Shown one piece after another: positions 52,106-60,202 of a stretch of 64,000 nt of DNA; positions within the stretch are counted from its first letter, which is position 1; each line of letters opens with the position of its first letter. The DNA is taken from the NCBI GenBank assembly GCA_039026955.1, contig JBCCLH010000030.1, positions 1 to 64,000 on the forward strand, written 5' to 3'. The notes under the pieces were generated by a model. It saw only the letters and a list, made by a program, of their open reading frames with translations, had not been told where the DNA came from and did not search any database. Source of the DNA: Kordia sp039026955. Lineage in GTDB: Bacteria; Bacteroidota; Bacteroidia; Flavobacteriales; Flavobacteriaceae. The translations under genes were made by a program, and so were the position numbers.

Positions 52106-53791
52106 ATGAATCTACGTTACTCTTTTTTAGTATGCTTTCTATTATTTTTTACGGGAAGTTTGAGTTCTCAAGAAAAAGATTCACTTGCTGTACTTAGTTA
52201 TCAAACGTTGAAAGATCGCTATCAAGAATTCACGTATTCGAATCCTAAAATTGCACAAACGTATGCAGATGCTTTGATACAAAAAGCAACCGATGAAGGA
52301 AATTTGCTGGAGAAATATGAAGCCTTTTTGTTAAAATCTTCTTCCGAAAGCTATTTTGATGATATGAAATTGTCCTTGCGGTATATTGACTCTTGTATTT
52401 CGTATGCCACTTCACAAAAAGATAGTATATTATTGATCAGAGCGTTGAGTCACAAAGGAAAAACCTATTACAAGTTTGGAAAATATGACGATGCACTCAC
52501 CTACTATTTGCAATTGGATTCCTTAGCACGAGAAACCAAAAATGTCCGTTATCAAATTTATTCCAATCACAGCATTGGTTCCACAAAAAATGTCTTGGGC
52601 GATCATATAGGCGCTACCGAATTGTTCTTAAAAAATAAAGAAATTATTGCACCAATTCTGGAAGAAAAAAAGTATCACACACTCTACATCAATACATTGA
52701 TTGGACTCAGCTCTGCCTATACCTACTTTGATGTAGATGCCGCCGCTGCAATTTTACCAGAACTGAGATCTTTAAGTATCGAAAAGAAGGATATGGACGC
52801 TTTGAGCTACTGTTATACCTTGCAGGGAATTGTAGAGTATAAACGACAAGAATACGACAAAGCACTCGCCGTTTTAGCGCAAGCAGACAGTTTGGTTTCT
52901 TCCTTGGGAAATAAGCGAAGTTTATATCCGATATATCGCTTTCGCGGGAAGAGTTATTATGAAAAGCAGCTATTTCCAGAAGCAATTATTGCTTTTGAAA
53001 ACATTAAAATCTTGCAAAAAGACATTGAATTTGATGATTTTCAGTTTCGAGAAGTTCTTTCTTTATTAGCCAACAGTTATGAGCAAATTGACAGCACGGC
53101 AAAAGCTTTAGAAAATTATCGTTTGGCACATAAGTATTCGCATACGGATACTGTGCAAAAAGCGATTCGATATACTATTTTAAAGGAATACGATACCAAA
53201 ACACTCGAAAGTAAGATTGAAACTTTAAAACTCAAATCGAATCAAAAACAACGACAAAATACTTCACTTTGGGTCGTTTCTGCTGGATTGCTAGTTGCCT
53301 TTGTCATTTTATTTTGGATTTATAAAAAGCAGCAACGCGACAACAAGAAAAAGTTTGACAATTTACTGCAAAATATAGTTACCGAACCTGAAAAAGAAGA
53401 AACTTCTGAAGCTCAAAACAAGTTTCAAATCTCGGATGAAAAAATCGCTAAAATTCTCCGCGGATTGGAAAAGTTTGAAAAATCTGAAGCGTTTTTACAG
53501 CAAAATACAAGTCTGGTAACTGTTGCCAAAAAATTGAATACCAATACGACCTATTTATCTCAAATTGTAAACGAGCAAAAAGGTGTTACCTTTAAAAATT
53601 ACATTACCGAGTTACGCATCAATTATGTACTTCATAAACTAAAAAACGACAAAGTGTTACGTTCGTATAGTGTGAATGCCATTGCGAAAGAATTAGGCTT
53701 TAAGAGTGAAGGTGCATTTTCGAGAGCATTTAAAAAACAAACGGGAATATATCCTTCCTATTTTATTAAAAATCTTACCTCTATTTTATAA
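52106..53791 (+). CDS. TPR-containing AraC-type membrane regulator
   Basis: A 561-residue regulator. A signal peptide (ending LSSQ) and a TPR-rich periplasmic part (to about 370; 'HKGKTYYKFGKYDDALTYYL') precede one transmembrane helix at about 388-407. A basic linker and a C-terminal AraC-type double HTH follow ('SLVTVAKKLNTNTTYLSQIV' and 'YSVNAIAKELGFKSEGAFSR'). It is a close paralogue of 60203-61900. A precursor peptide gene starts 76 nt downstream on the same strand, an arrangement the paralogue repeats. Confidence 0.92.
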   Translation: MNLRYSFLVCFLLFFTGSLSSQEKDSLAVLSYQTLKDRYQEFTYSNPKIAQTYADALIQKATDEGNLLEKYEAFLLKSSSESYFDDMKLSLRYIDSCISYATSQKDSILLIRALSHKGKTYYKFGKYDDALTYYLQLDSLARETKNVRYQIYSNHSIGSTKNVLGDHIGATELFLKNKEIIAPILEEKKYHTLYINTLIGLSSAYTYFDVDAAAAILPELRSLSIEKKDMDALSYCYTLQGIVEYKRQEYDKALAVLAQADSLVSSLGNKRSLYPIYRFRGKSYYEKQLFPEAIIAFENIKILQKDIEFDDFQFREVLSLLANSYEQIDSTAKALENYRLAHKYSHTDTVQKAIRYTILKEYDTKTLESKIETLKLKSNQKQRQNTSLWVVSAGLLVAFVILFWIYKKQQRDNKKKFDNLLQNIVTEPEKEETSEAQNKFQISDEKIAKILRGLEKFEKSEAFLQQNTSLVTVAKKLNTNTTYLSQIVNEQKGVTFKNYITELRINYVLHKLKNDKVLRSYSVNAIAKELGFKSEGAFSRAFKKQTGIYPSYFIKNLTSIL

Positions 53792-53867
53792 AATAAACGT
53801 AGTAATTTTTCTTCTAAACCTACGTATTATCTAATTTTAGACTTATTCACCTACATAAAACTTAACT

Positions 53868-54044
53868 ATGAAAAAACAGAAATTTACTTCAACTTCTTTG
53901 AAACTAAAAAGAACAAATATTGTAAACCTTACGCTTTTGGGTGGGAAAAAGCCAGCAAAAACAGATGAAACACATTGTTGTTCAAAACCGCCTGTGTGCG
54001 AACATACAGTAACCACGAGACCTGATAGCCTCGCAGATCAATAA
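53868..54044 (+). CDS. Lanthipeptide-like precursor peptide
   Basis: A 58-residue peptide with leader 'SLKLKRTNIVNLTLLGG', fitting LxLxKxxIxxL and ending in GG. The core 'KKPAKTDETHCCSKPPVCEH' is rich in Lys, Pro and Thr and has three Cys, two of them adjacent, before 'TVTTRPDSLADQ'. It follows the TPR-AraC regulator and heads a run of four precursor genes on the same strand. No modification enzyme is adjacent. Confidence 0.72.
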   Translation: MKKQKFTSTSLKLKRTNIVNLTLLGGKKPAKTDETHCCSKPPVCEHTVTTRPDSLADQ

Positions 54045-54165
54045 ACAATCTGTATGCGACAGCCTTTTGATACTACCTTTATTTTATAAAATGGATTCTA
54101 CTTTAATTGTGTGATTGACGTTACGATTCTAACTTCATTGAATTAATTAATCTAAAATAATCATT

Positions 54166-54324
54166 ATGAAGAAAAAGAATTTCAAATCATTAAAGGTTCG
54201 CAGAACAGTAGTTTCTAATTTAAAAACTGACATCATTAAAGGTGGAGCTAGCGGATATAAGTATAGTTGTCCGCGTTGCTATACCGATGATGAAGTTATA
54301 TGTGAACAAAGAACAAGAAGCTAA
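54166..54324 (+). CDS. Lanthipeptide-like precursor peptide
   Basis: A 52-residue peptide with leader 'SLKVRRTVVSNLKTDIIKGG' (a variant of the LxLxKxxIxxL pattern) and a core of about 25 residues 'ASGYKYSCPRCYTDDEVICE' ending in RTRS. The three cysteines sit in CPRC and ICE contexts. A CxxC pair could equally bind metal or form a disulfide. It is second of the four-gene run. Confidence 0.7.
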   Translation: MKKKNFKSLKVRRTVVSNLKTDIIKGGASGYKYSCPRCYTDDEVICEQRTRS

Positions 54325-54355
54325 TTTTTATAAATAACCATTAAAAACAACAGTC

Positions 54356-54580
54356 ATGAAAAAATCAAAAATCAAACTTAATTTAAACAAAAAAAATATT
54401 TCAAACTTAAAAACAAGCGACGTTATCGGTGGTGTTTCTGGAACTACTTGTGAAATCACCAGAAAATATTACAACACATGTTATTCTGGCTGTGTGCCGG
54501 GACCTACTTTTTGGGATTGCTTCACTATTGGTCAAGGATGTCCAGAACCAGCAGACTCATACCGTGTTTGTAAATTTTAA
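54356..54580 (+). CDS. Cys-rich precursor peptide, GPTFWDCFTIG family
   Basis: A 74-residue peptide. The leader 'KLNLNKKNISNLKTSDVIGG' is a clean match to the lanthipeptide-type pattern with a GG site. The core has six Cys: 'TTCEITRKYYNTCYSGC', 'VPGPTFWDCFTIGQGC' and RVC. Its neighbour has the same six Cys and almost the same sequence, so the spacing is under selection. The aromatic FWDCF centre is unusual for lanthipeptides. A disulfide-rich product is an alternative. I do not recognise this family. Confidence 0.78.
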   Translation: MKKSKIKLNLNKKNISNLKTSDVIGGVSGTTCEITRKYYNTCYSGCVPGPTFWDCFTIGQGCPEPADSYRVCKF

Positions 54581-54649
54581 AGAAATCCATCGGATCTCTT
54601 ATTAATACAAAAACTGGAAATACATTTATTAATTAAAAACTAAGTAATT

Positions 54650-54871
54650 ATGAAAAAAGCGAGCATGAAACTCGATTTGAACAAAAGAAGCATTTCTCAC
54701 TTAAAAACGAGCAATATCAAAGGTGGTATTACAGGGACTACTTGTGAACTTACCAATAAGTATTACAACACCTGTGCCAAGGGGTGCGTTCCTGGACCTA
54801 CTTTTTGGGATTGCTTTACCATTGGAGCAGGTTGCCCTAATCCTAACACGGTTCGTGTATGTGATCATTAA
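54650..54871 (+). CDS. Cys-rich precursor peptide, GPTFWDCFTIG family
   Basis: A 73-residue paralogue of the preceding peptide: leader 'KLDLNKRSISHLKTSNIKGG', core 'TTCELTNKYYNTCAKGC' followed by 'VPGPTFWDCFTIGAGC' and RVC. The leaders and the cysteine frame are conserved while the residues between them vary. This is typical of duplicated precursor genes that diversify under a common maturation system. It is the last of the four-gene run and is followed by a terminator. Confidence 0.78.
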   Translation: MKKASMKLDLNKRSISHLKTSNIKGGITGTTCELTNKYYNTCAKGCVPGPTFWDCFTIGAGCPNPNTVRVCDH

Positions 54872-54897
54872 TAGTACTAAAATTTTAGTATAACGAT

Positions 54898-54937
54898 AAA
54901 ACCATCGCTACAAGATGACAACTTGGGCGGTGGTTTT
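54898..54937. terminator. Hairpin between peptide cluster and LytTR gene
   Basis: aaaaccatcgc and gcggtggtttt form an 11-bp stem with one G-U pair, followed by a T-rich stretch. It lies between convergent genes and could serve both. Confidence 0.65.
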
Positions 54938-54958
54938 CTGTTTTCTTTTCTAGTTTAT

Positions 54959-55714
54959 TTACATATCCAACCACTTCTTAAAATTGGTCGTCCGTTCACG
55001 TGATACGATGATTTGTTCGTCTTTGGGTGTTGGTGTTAATTTGAGTAGTAATCTGCTGTTGAAATAACTATGAATTTCATGGACAGCATTCACGGACACC
55101 ATGTATTTTCGGTTGATGCGAAAGAAGTGAATCGGATCGAGAATTTCTTCCAATTGGTCAATGGTATATTCAATTGGACATTTTTGTCCGCTGTTTGTGT
55201 AGAGAAAAATGACGCCTTCATCTGCCATAAAAAAGGCAATATCTTCTACTTTATAGGTTTTAAATTGATTGCCCACTTTTACCATAAAACGGCGCTTGTA
55301 TTCCTTCTTGAATAAATGACGTAAGCGGTCAATATCGGTTGAATGTTGCTTTCGATTGTCAACCGTTTCTGTATATTTATTTAGTGCTTTTTTAAGTTCG
55401 GTTTTGTCGATCGGTTTCAGTAAATAATCCAATCCGTTGTACTTAAACCCACGAATTGCATATTCGTTATACGCCGTTGTAAAGATGATGGGCGGATGTT
55501 TTTCTAGTTTGTCAATAATGTCAAAACCATATCCGTCGTTCAGCTGAATGTCTAAAAAAATCAAATCGGGCAAGTCGTTGGCGCGAAACCATTTGTGTCC
55601 ACTTTCTACAGAAGAAAGCTGCGCCAAAATTTCACAATCCGGTGCCAATTCTTCAATCAGATTTCGCAATCGTCTTGAAGCTATGTCTTCATCTTCTATA
55701 ATTAACGCTTTCAT
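54959..55714 (-). CDS. LytTR-type response regulator
   Basis: A 251-residue regulator. The receiver domain has the acidic pair (MKALIIEDEDIASRRL), the phosphoacceptor Asp in 'LPDLIFLDIQLNDGYGF', 'PPIIFTTAYNEYAIRGFKYN' and Lys in 'LLKPIDK'. The C-terminal LytTR DNA-binding domain has 'DIAFFMADEGVIFLYT' and 'FFRINRKYMVSVNAV'. It lies 35 nt after the LytS-type kinase gene, so the two form a classic two-component operon. CACAATTCA repeats in front of the kinase gene are candidate binding sites. Confidence 0.95.
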   Translation of the reverse strand: MKALIIEDEDIASRRLRNLIEELAPDCEILAQLSSVESGHKWFRANDLPDLIFLDIQLNDGYGFDIIDKLEKHPPIIFTTAYNEYAIRGFKYNGLDYLLKPIDKTELKKALNKYTETVDNRKQHSTDIDRLRHLFKKEYKRRFMVKVGNQFKTYKVEDIAFFMADEGVIFLYTNSGQKCPIEYTIDQLEEILDPIHFFRINRKYMVSVNAVHEIHSYFNSRLLLKLTPTPKDEQIIVSRERTTNFKKWLDM

Positions 55715-55749
55715 CTGTTTATTTTTTTGGTATAAATTGAAACTTCACT

Positions 55750-56850
55750 TTACACACTCACCGCTTGTAATACTTCTTTTTGTTCGCGAATTAAATCGCT
55801 TGAAAGCAACGGCATCACGACTTTAAATTGTACTTCGGTTTCTTGGACAATCACTTGCTTTTTAGTGTAAAACGCATATCTTTTTTTGATATTTGCCAAA
55901 CCTAATTGTGTCGATTCTTGTGAATCGGAACGTTTTCTGATATTGTTTTGAATGATCAACGCATCATTTTTAGTAAAAATATCAATCGTAATCGGTTGTT
56001 CTTTTGAATAATAATTATGCTTGAGCGCATTTTCCACCAACATTTGAATAGACAAGGTTGGAATGACGTAGGTATGCGGCGGCGTGTAAATATTAGTGTG
56101 AATAGCAATCGCTCCGTCGTGGCGTACTTTCATCATAAAAATGAACGAATCTAAAAACTGCATTTCTTTTTCTAAGCTTACCAAATCGCTTTCTCTATTG
56201 TCTAAAATGTAACGATAACACGTCGCCAAACGCGTAACAAAATCAGAAGCTAAATCGCGATCTTCGTACATCAGCGATGTGAGTGTATTCAAACTATTAA
56301 ACAAAAAATGCGGACTGATTTGACTTTTCAACGAATTGTACTTAGACGTCATCATTTCTTTCTTCAATAATTGCAACGAGGTTTCTGCTTCTTTCTTTTC
56401 TTGCGTAATTCTATAAAACTGATTGAAAATTGTCAACGAACCTGTCAGCAATGCTGCGCGGAGAAAATCGATACGAAATTGCAGCCACTTTTTATCTTGT
56501 GCAAAATCGCAAATACCATCAATCTCAAAAATACCTACATAATAAATAATAGCGGCTACAGGCAATACGATGGCAAGTGTAGCCAATAAAACACGAATGC
56601 TCCTAGAAATTGTAACACTAGCAATAACAAGTGATTTCTTTTCACGACGCATCAACCAATCGTTCACTTCCCAAGTAAGCATAAACAATGTGAATGCCGA
56701 AAAATAATAAAAAATAGCAGTACTCGTGATCGCTAGTGATTCTCCTCCGCCAACTTTATCATGATCAATCGTAAGTTTTACCAAAATAAAAACTACGGTG
56801 ATGATCACGAATCGGAAGAATAATTTTTTTAAATAGGCTTTTTGTATCAT
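55750..56850 (-). CDS. LytS-type membrane histidine kinase
   Basis: A 366-residue kinase with four predicted membrane helices in the first 150 residues (for example 'FRFVIITVVFILVKLTI'). A cytoplasmic part of the His_kinase/HATPase type follows, with 'LKSQISPHFLFNSLNTLTSL' containing the phosphoacceptor His and 'IQMLVENALKHN' as N box. There is no large external domain, so the signal is probably sensed within the membrane. Such kinases usually pair with a LytTR regulator, as here. The gene is divergent from a TonB-dependent receptor. Confidence 0.93.
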   Translation of the reverse strand: MIQKAYLKKLFFRFVIITVVFILVKLTIDHDKVGGGESLAITSTAIFYYFSAFTLFMLTWEVNDWLMRREKKSLVIASVTISRSIRVLLATLAIVLPVAAIIYYVGIFEIDGICDFAQDKKWLQFRIDFLRAALLTGSLTIFNQFYRITQEKKEAETSLQLLKKEMMTSKYNSLKSQISPHFLFNSLNTLTSLMYEDRDLASDFVTRLATCYRYILDNRESDLVSLEKEMQFLDSFIFMMKVRHDGAIAIHTNIYTPPHTYVIPTLSIQMLVENALKHNYYSKEQPITIDIFTKNDALIIQNNIRKRSDSQESTQLGLANIKKRYAFYTKKQVIVQETEVQFKVVMPLLSSDLIREQKEVLQAVSV

Positions 56851-56912
56851 GTGTTATTGTACTGTCTTTCAAAGATAAAAAAAGCTACTCGACTAAAATG
56901 ACTACCGAAAGC

Positions 56913-57037
56913 TGAATTGTGAAATAAAATCATGAACTGTCAAATTCAAACCTTCAACCGTAACTCCTTTTTTTCTAGTGACAAAATGTACAATCAGATC
57001 CGCCACAACACAATTCAACAGAAAATATCACAATTCA
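56913..57037. promoter_or_regulatory. Three CACAATTCA boxes in the divergent LytS / receptor intergene
   Basis: CACAATTCA occurs at 57009-57017 and 57029-57037, a 20-bp direct-repeat period (two helical turns). It occurs once inverted at 56913-56921. LytTR regulators are known to bind 9-bp direct repeats spaced about two turns apart. The boxes therefore suggest control of the receptor at 57098, and perhaps autoregulation, by the adjacent LytTR protein. Confidence 0.5.
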
Positions 57038-57097
57038 GAACTTCTTCATTTTCAATATGATGTAATTATACCAAATTTGAACAAAAATTAAGAAATC

Positions 57098-59479
57098 ATG
57101 AATAAACTAACCGCTCTGTTTGTGCTTTTTTGTACAGTGAGCTTTGCACAAACCGGAATTATTAAAGGTAGAATTTTAGACAAACAATCCGAAACGCCCT
57201 TACCTGGCGCCACGATTGAACTATTAAATATGGAAAGTCCTGTGGGCGTAACTACAGACATCAATGGATATTATACGATTGAAAATGTGCCTGTGGGACG
57301 ACAAGTAGTTCGTGTGAGTTATATTGGCTTTGAATCGATTACCATTCCAAATATTGTGGTAACCACAGGAAAAGACGCCATTGTCAACGTAAGTCTAGAA
57401 GAAGCCTTTGACCAATTGGACGCCGTGGTGTTGGATACGCCTACAAATAAAGATCGTACCATTAATAAACTTGCAACGGTTTCGGCACGACAATTCAGTT
57501 TGGAAGAAGTCAACCGTTTTTCAGGTGGACGAAGTGATGTGGGACGTTTGGCCGCCAATTTTGCTGGAGTTTCTGCACCAGACGATAGTCGAAACGATAT
57601 TGTAATTCGTGGAAACTCACCAACGGGATTGTTATGGCGTTTGGAAGGCATTCCGATTCCGAGTCCAAATCACTACTCTACTTTAGGAACGACTGGTGGA
57701 CCTGTATCTGCACTCAACACAAACATGTTGCGAAATTCGGATTTCATAACTTCAGCCTTTCCCGCGGAATACGGAAACGCCCTTGGGGGTGTGTTCGATT
57801 TAGGATTCCGAAAAGGTAATATTGACAATTACGAATACACAGCACAAGTCGGAGCTTTTACCGGTTTGGAAGCTATGGCGGAAGGTCCGTTAGGAAACAA
57901 GCAAGGTTCCTTTTTGGTAGCAGCGCGTTATTCTTTAGTTGGATTGTTGGGCGTAGGTGCAGGTGGAACGGCGGCTGCGCCAAATTACAGTGATATTTCT
58001 TTTAATGTGGATTTTGGAACAGGAAAATTTGGAAACCTAAGTGTGTTCGGAATTCTTGGAAACTCTGATATTGAGTTTTTGGGGGATGATATTGACGAAG
58101 ACGATTTGTTTTCCGCAGAAGATGAAAATTCCTTTGTAGAATCTGGATTTGGTGTGATTGGATTGAACCACCGATTGAATATTGGCAGCAAAAGTTATTT
58201 GAAAACCATTGCTTCCGTTTCTACCTCGACCAATACGTTTGAATCGGATCGTTTTATTGATAAAGATACGCCGCAAGAACGTGTGATCCGTTATACAGAA
58301 GCAGACGACACACAAAGCAGATTTACATTTTCAACACTTTTTAACAGCAAATTGAGTAATAAAATCACCTTACGAACAGGAGTTTTGTATGAAAATTTCA
58401 GAATAGAATCCGTATTGCGTGATCGTGAAGAACAACCTGATTTGAATGGTGATGGCGATCCAGATTTATTCACTTTCCGTGATACTGATGAAAGCTTCGG
58501 ATTGTGGCAACCGTATATTCAAGGACAATTTCGCTTGACAAAGAACTTAACCTTAAATGCTGGTTTACATGCACAGTATACCAATTTAAACGAGCAGTTT
58601 GTCGTGGAGCCTAGAACCGCATTAAGCTATAAAATTGCCCCAAAACATAGCGTAAACTTTGGTTTCGGAATTCACCATCAGCAAGCACCATTGCCATTAT
58701 TGTTTTTGAATGAAGAAGTAAATGGCGAATTGGTACAGACAAATATTGACTTAGATTTTACACGAAGTGCGCATTATGTATTAGGATACGATGTGCGACT
58801 TGCCAAAGGTTGGCGTGGAAAATTGGAAGTGTATTATCAAGATATTAGCAATGCTGCGGTAGAACCTTTTCCATCGAGTTATTCGTCTTTGACAGAAGGA
58901 ACTGATTTTGTTTTTGACAATGATCGTGTATCGCTTACGAATGATGGAACAGGATACAATCAAGGTTTGGAATTGACTATTGAAAAATTCTTCAGCGACG
59001 GTTACTACGGGTTGTTGACTACTTCACTTTTTGAAAGTAAATACGAAGGCAGCGACGGTATTGAACGCAACACGCCTTTCAATAACGGATATGTTTTTAA
59101 TCTCTTAACAGGACGTGAATTTGCCATTGGTCGCGATAAGCAAAACGTATTTTTTGTTGATACGCGTGTTACGTTTGCAGGCGGACGTTATTTCACTCCT
59201 GTAGATTTAGAAGCTTCTCGCAATGCAGGATTTGAAATTTTACAAGAAGACATTGCCTTTAGTGAACAGTTTGACGATTATTTCCGATGGGATTTAAAGT
59301 TTGGAATCAAAATCAACAGTAAGAAGAAGAAATTATCGCATCAATTTTATGTAGACTTTCAAAACGTGACTAATCAGGAGAATGTTTTTGTGCGTCGTTA
59401 CAATCGTTTGACTAACAATGTAGATCAAATAAATCAAATTGGATTTTTCCCAGATGTTGGGTATAGATTACAATTCTAA
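57098..59479 (+). CDS. TonB-dependent receptor with carboxypeptidase-like domain
   Basis: A 793-residue outer-membrane receptor. The signal peptide ends SFAQ. A carboxypeptidase-D regulatory-like domain follows (about 22-105; 'IIKGRILDKQSETPLPGATI'), then a plug domain with 'SRNDIVIRGNSPTGLLWRLE' and 'SAFPAEYGNALGGVFDLGF', and a barrel ending 'GFFPDVGYRLQF' with the terminal Phe. No SusD-like partner lies next to it, so it is not a typical glycan locus. The substrate is unknown. Control by the divergent LytS/LytTR pair is inferred from position and the CACAATTCA boxes. Confidence 0.93.
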   Translation: MNKLTALFVLFCTVSFAQTGIIKGRILDKQSETPLPGATIELLNMESPVGVTTDINGYYTIENVPVGRQVVRVSYIGFESITIPNIVVTTGKDAIVNVSLEEAFDQLDAVVLDTPTNKDRTINKLATVSARQFSLEEVNRFSGGRSDVGRLAANFAGVSAPDDSRNDIVIRGNSPTGLLWRLEGIPIPSPNHYSTLGTTGGPVSALNTNMLRNSDFITSAFPAEYGNALGGVFDLGFRKGNIDNYEYTAQVGAFTGLEAMAEGPLGNKQGSFLVAARYSLVGLLGVGAGGTAAAPNYSDISFNVDFGTGKFGNLSVFGILGNSDIEFLGDDIDEDDLFSAEDENSFVESGFGVIGLNHRLNIGSKSYLKTIASVSTSTNTFESDRFIDKDTPQERVIRYTEADDTQSRFTFSTLFNSKLSNKITLRTGVLYENFRIESVLRDREEQPDLNGDGDPDLFTFRDTDESFGLWQPYIQGQFRLTKNLTLNAGLHAQYTNLNEQFVVEPRTALSYKIAPKHSVNFGFGIHHQQAPLPLLFLNEEVNGELVQTNIDLDFTRSAHYVLGYDVRLAKGWRGKLEVYYQDISNAAVEPFPSSYSSLTEGTDFVFDNDRVSLTNDGTGYNQGLELTIEKFFSDGYYGLLTTSLFESKYEGSDGIERNTPFNNGYVFNLLTGREFAIGRDKQNVFFVDTRVTFAGGRYFTPVDLEASRNAGFEILQEDIAFSEQFDDYFRWDLKFGIKINSKKKKLSHQFYVDFQNVTNQENVFVRRYNRLTNNVDQINQIGFFPDVGYRLQF

Positions 59480-59558
59480 ATATAGTTTTTTAATTAGTTG
59501 AGATTGTCTGAAGCGTCAGTTTTTGGGCGATCTCTTTTCATCTTTAACAAGCATTCTC

Positions 59559-60101
59559 ATGAAAAGACGTATTTTATTAATCGTGCTCGTTTTTGTCATT
59601 TTTATATTCTTTTTTATACAATTCAGAATGAATCAATCCAATCCAGCCGTATTGTTACCACAGTTAGCCGAAATAGAAACCAATATTGAGTTTCGCGATG
59701 CAAAAAATACGGAAATTTCCAAAGCTGATGTCGCTTGGCATTTAGATCACGTGCTAAAATCTATCAATCGTATTACAGAAGTCCTTGAACGTTCCGACCC
59801 AGAAGCTTTTAGCAGTTCTTTCAACTTTACCAAAATGGCTTCGTTAACTGCAGGATTCATTCCGAGAGGCAGAGCACAATCGCCACAAAGTGTCCGTCCA
59901 CCAGAAATTATTCATACAGAAGACATTTTAAAGCAATTGACACAAGCACGAAAAAATATTGAGAAAATTCAGCAGCTAGAAGCGACTGCACATTTTTCGC
60001 ATCCTGTATTTGGCATGTTGAATAAAGCACAAACCATTCGCTTTTTGGAAGTCCATACGGATCATCATTTAAAAATTATTGCGGATATTTTAAGACCATA
60101 A
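59559..60101 (+). CDS. DinB-like/DUF1569 membrane-anchored protein
   Basis: A 180-residue protein starting at MKRRILL. An N-terminal membrane anchor (about 5-22) precedes a four-helix bundle with 'ADVAWHLDHVLKSINRITEV' and 'KAQTIRFLEVHTDHHLKIIA'. The histidines are placed as in DinB_2/DUF1569 metal-binding proteins. The central 'MASLTAGFIPRGRAQSPQSV' is also seen in that group. These proteins are often thiol-dependent enzymes or have no known role. It follows the receptor by 79 nt on the same strand and may share its transcript. Confidence 0.75.
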   Translation: MKRRILLIVLVFVIFIFFFIQFRMNQSNPAVLLPQLAEIETNIEFRDAKNTEISKADVAWHLDHVLKSINRITEVLERSDPEAFSSSFNFTKMASLTAGFIPRGRAQSPQSVRPPEIIHTEDILKQLTQARKNIEKIQQLEATAHFSHPVFGMLNKAQTIRFLEVHTDHHLKIIADILRP

Positions 60102-60202
60102 GCGTATGTAAAAAGCCAAAAATTTAGTTTCTTTTTTATATCTTGGTAATCATCAGCACACAGTCATTAATGTGGCATTGACCTTTCTAATTGCGTTACC
60201 AG

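Noticed and set aside
54166..54324. CPRC motif in the small peptide as a zinc-ribbon protein
   Set aside because: Only a single CxxC plus one further Cys exist in a peptide with a clear precursor leader and GG site, so a precursor peptide is the simpler reading.
56932..57060. 42-codon frame (starting MNCQIQTFNR) between the LytS gene and the receptor
   Set aside because: It lacks a leader motif, runs through the CACAATTCA boxes, and its Gln/Asn/Ser-rich composition looks like translated non-coding DNA.
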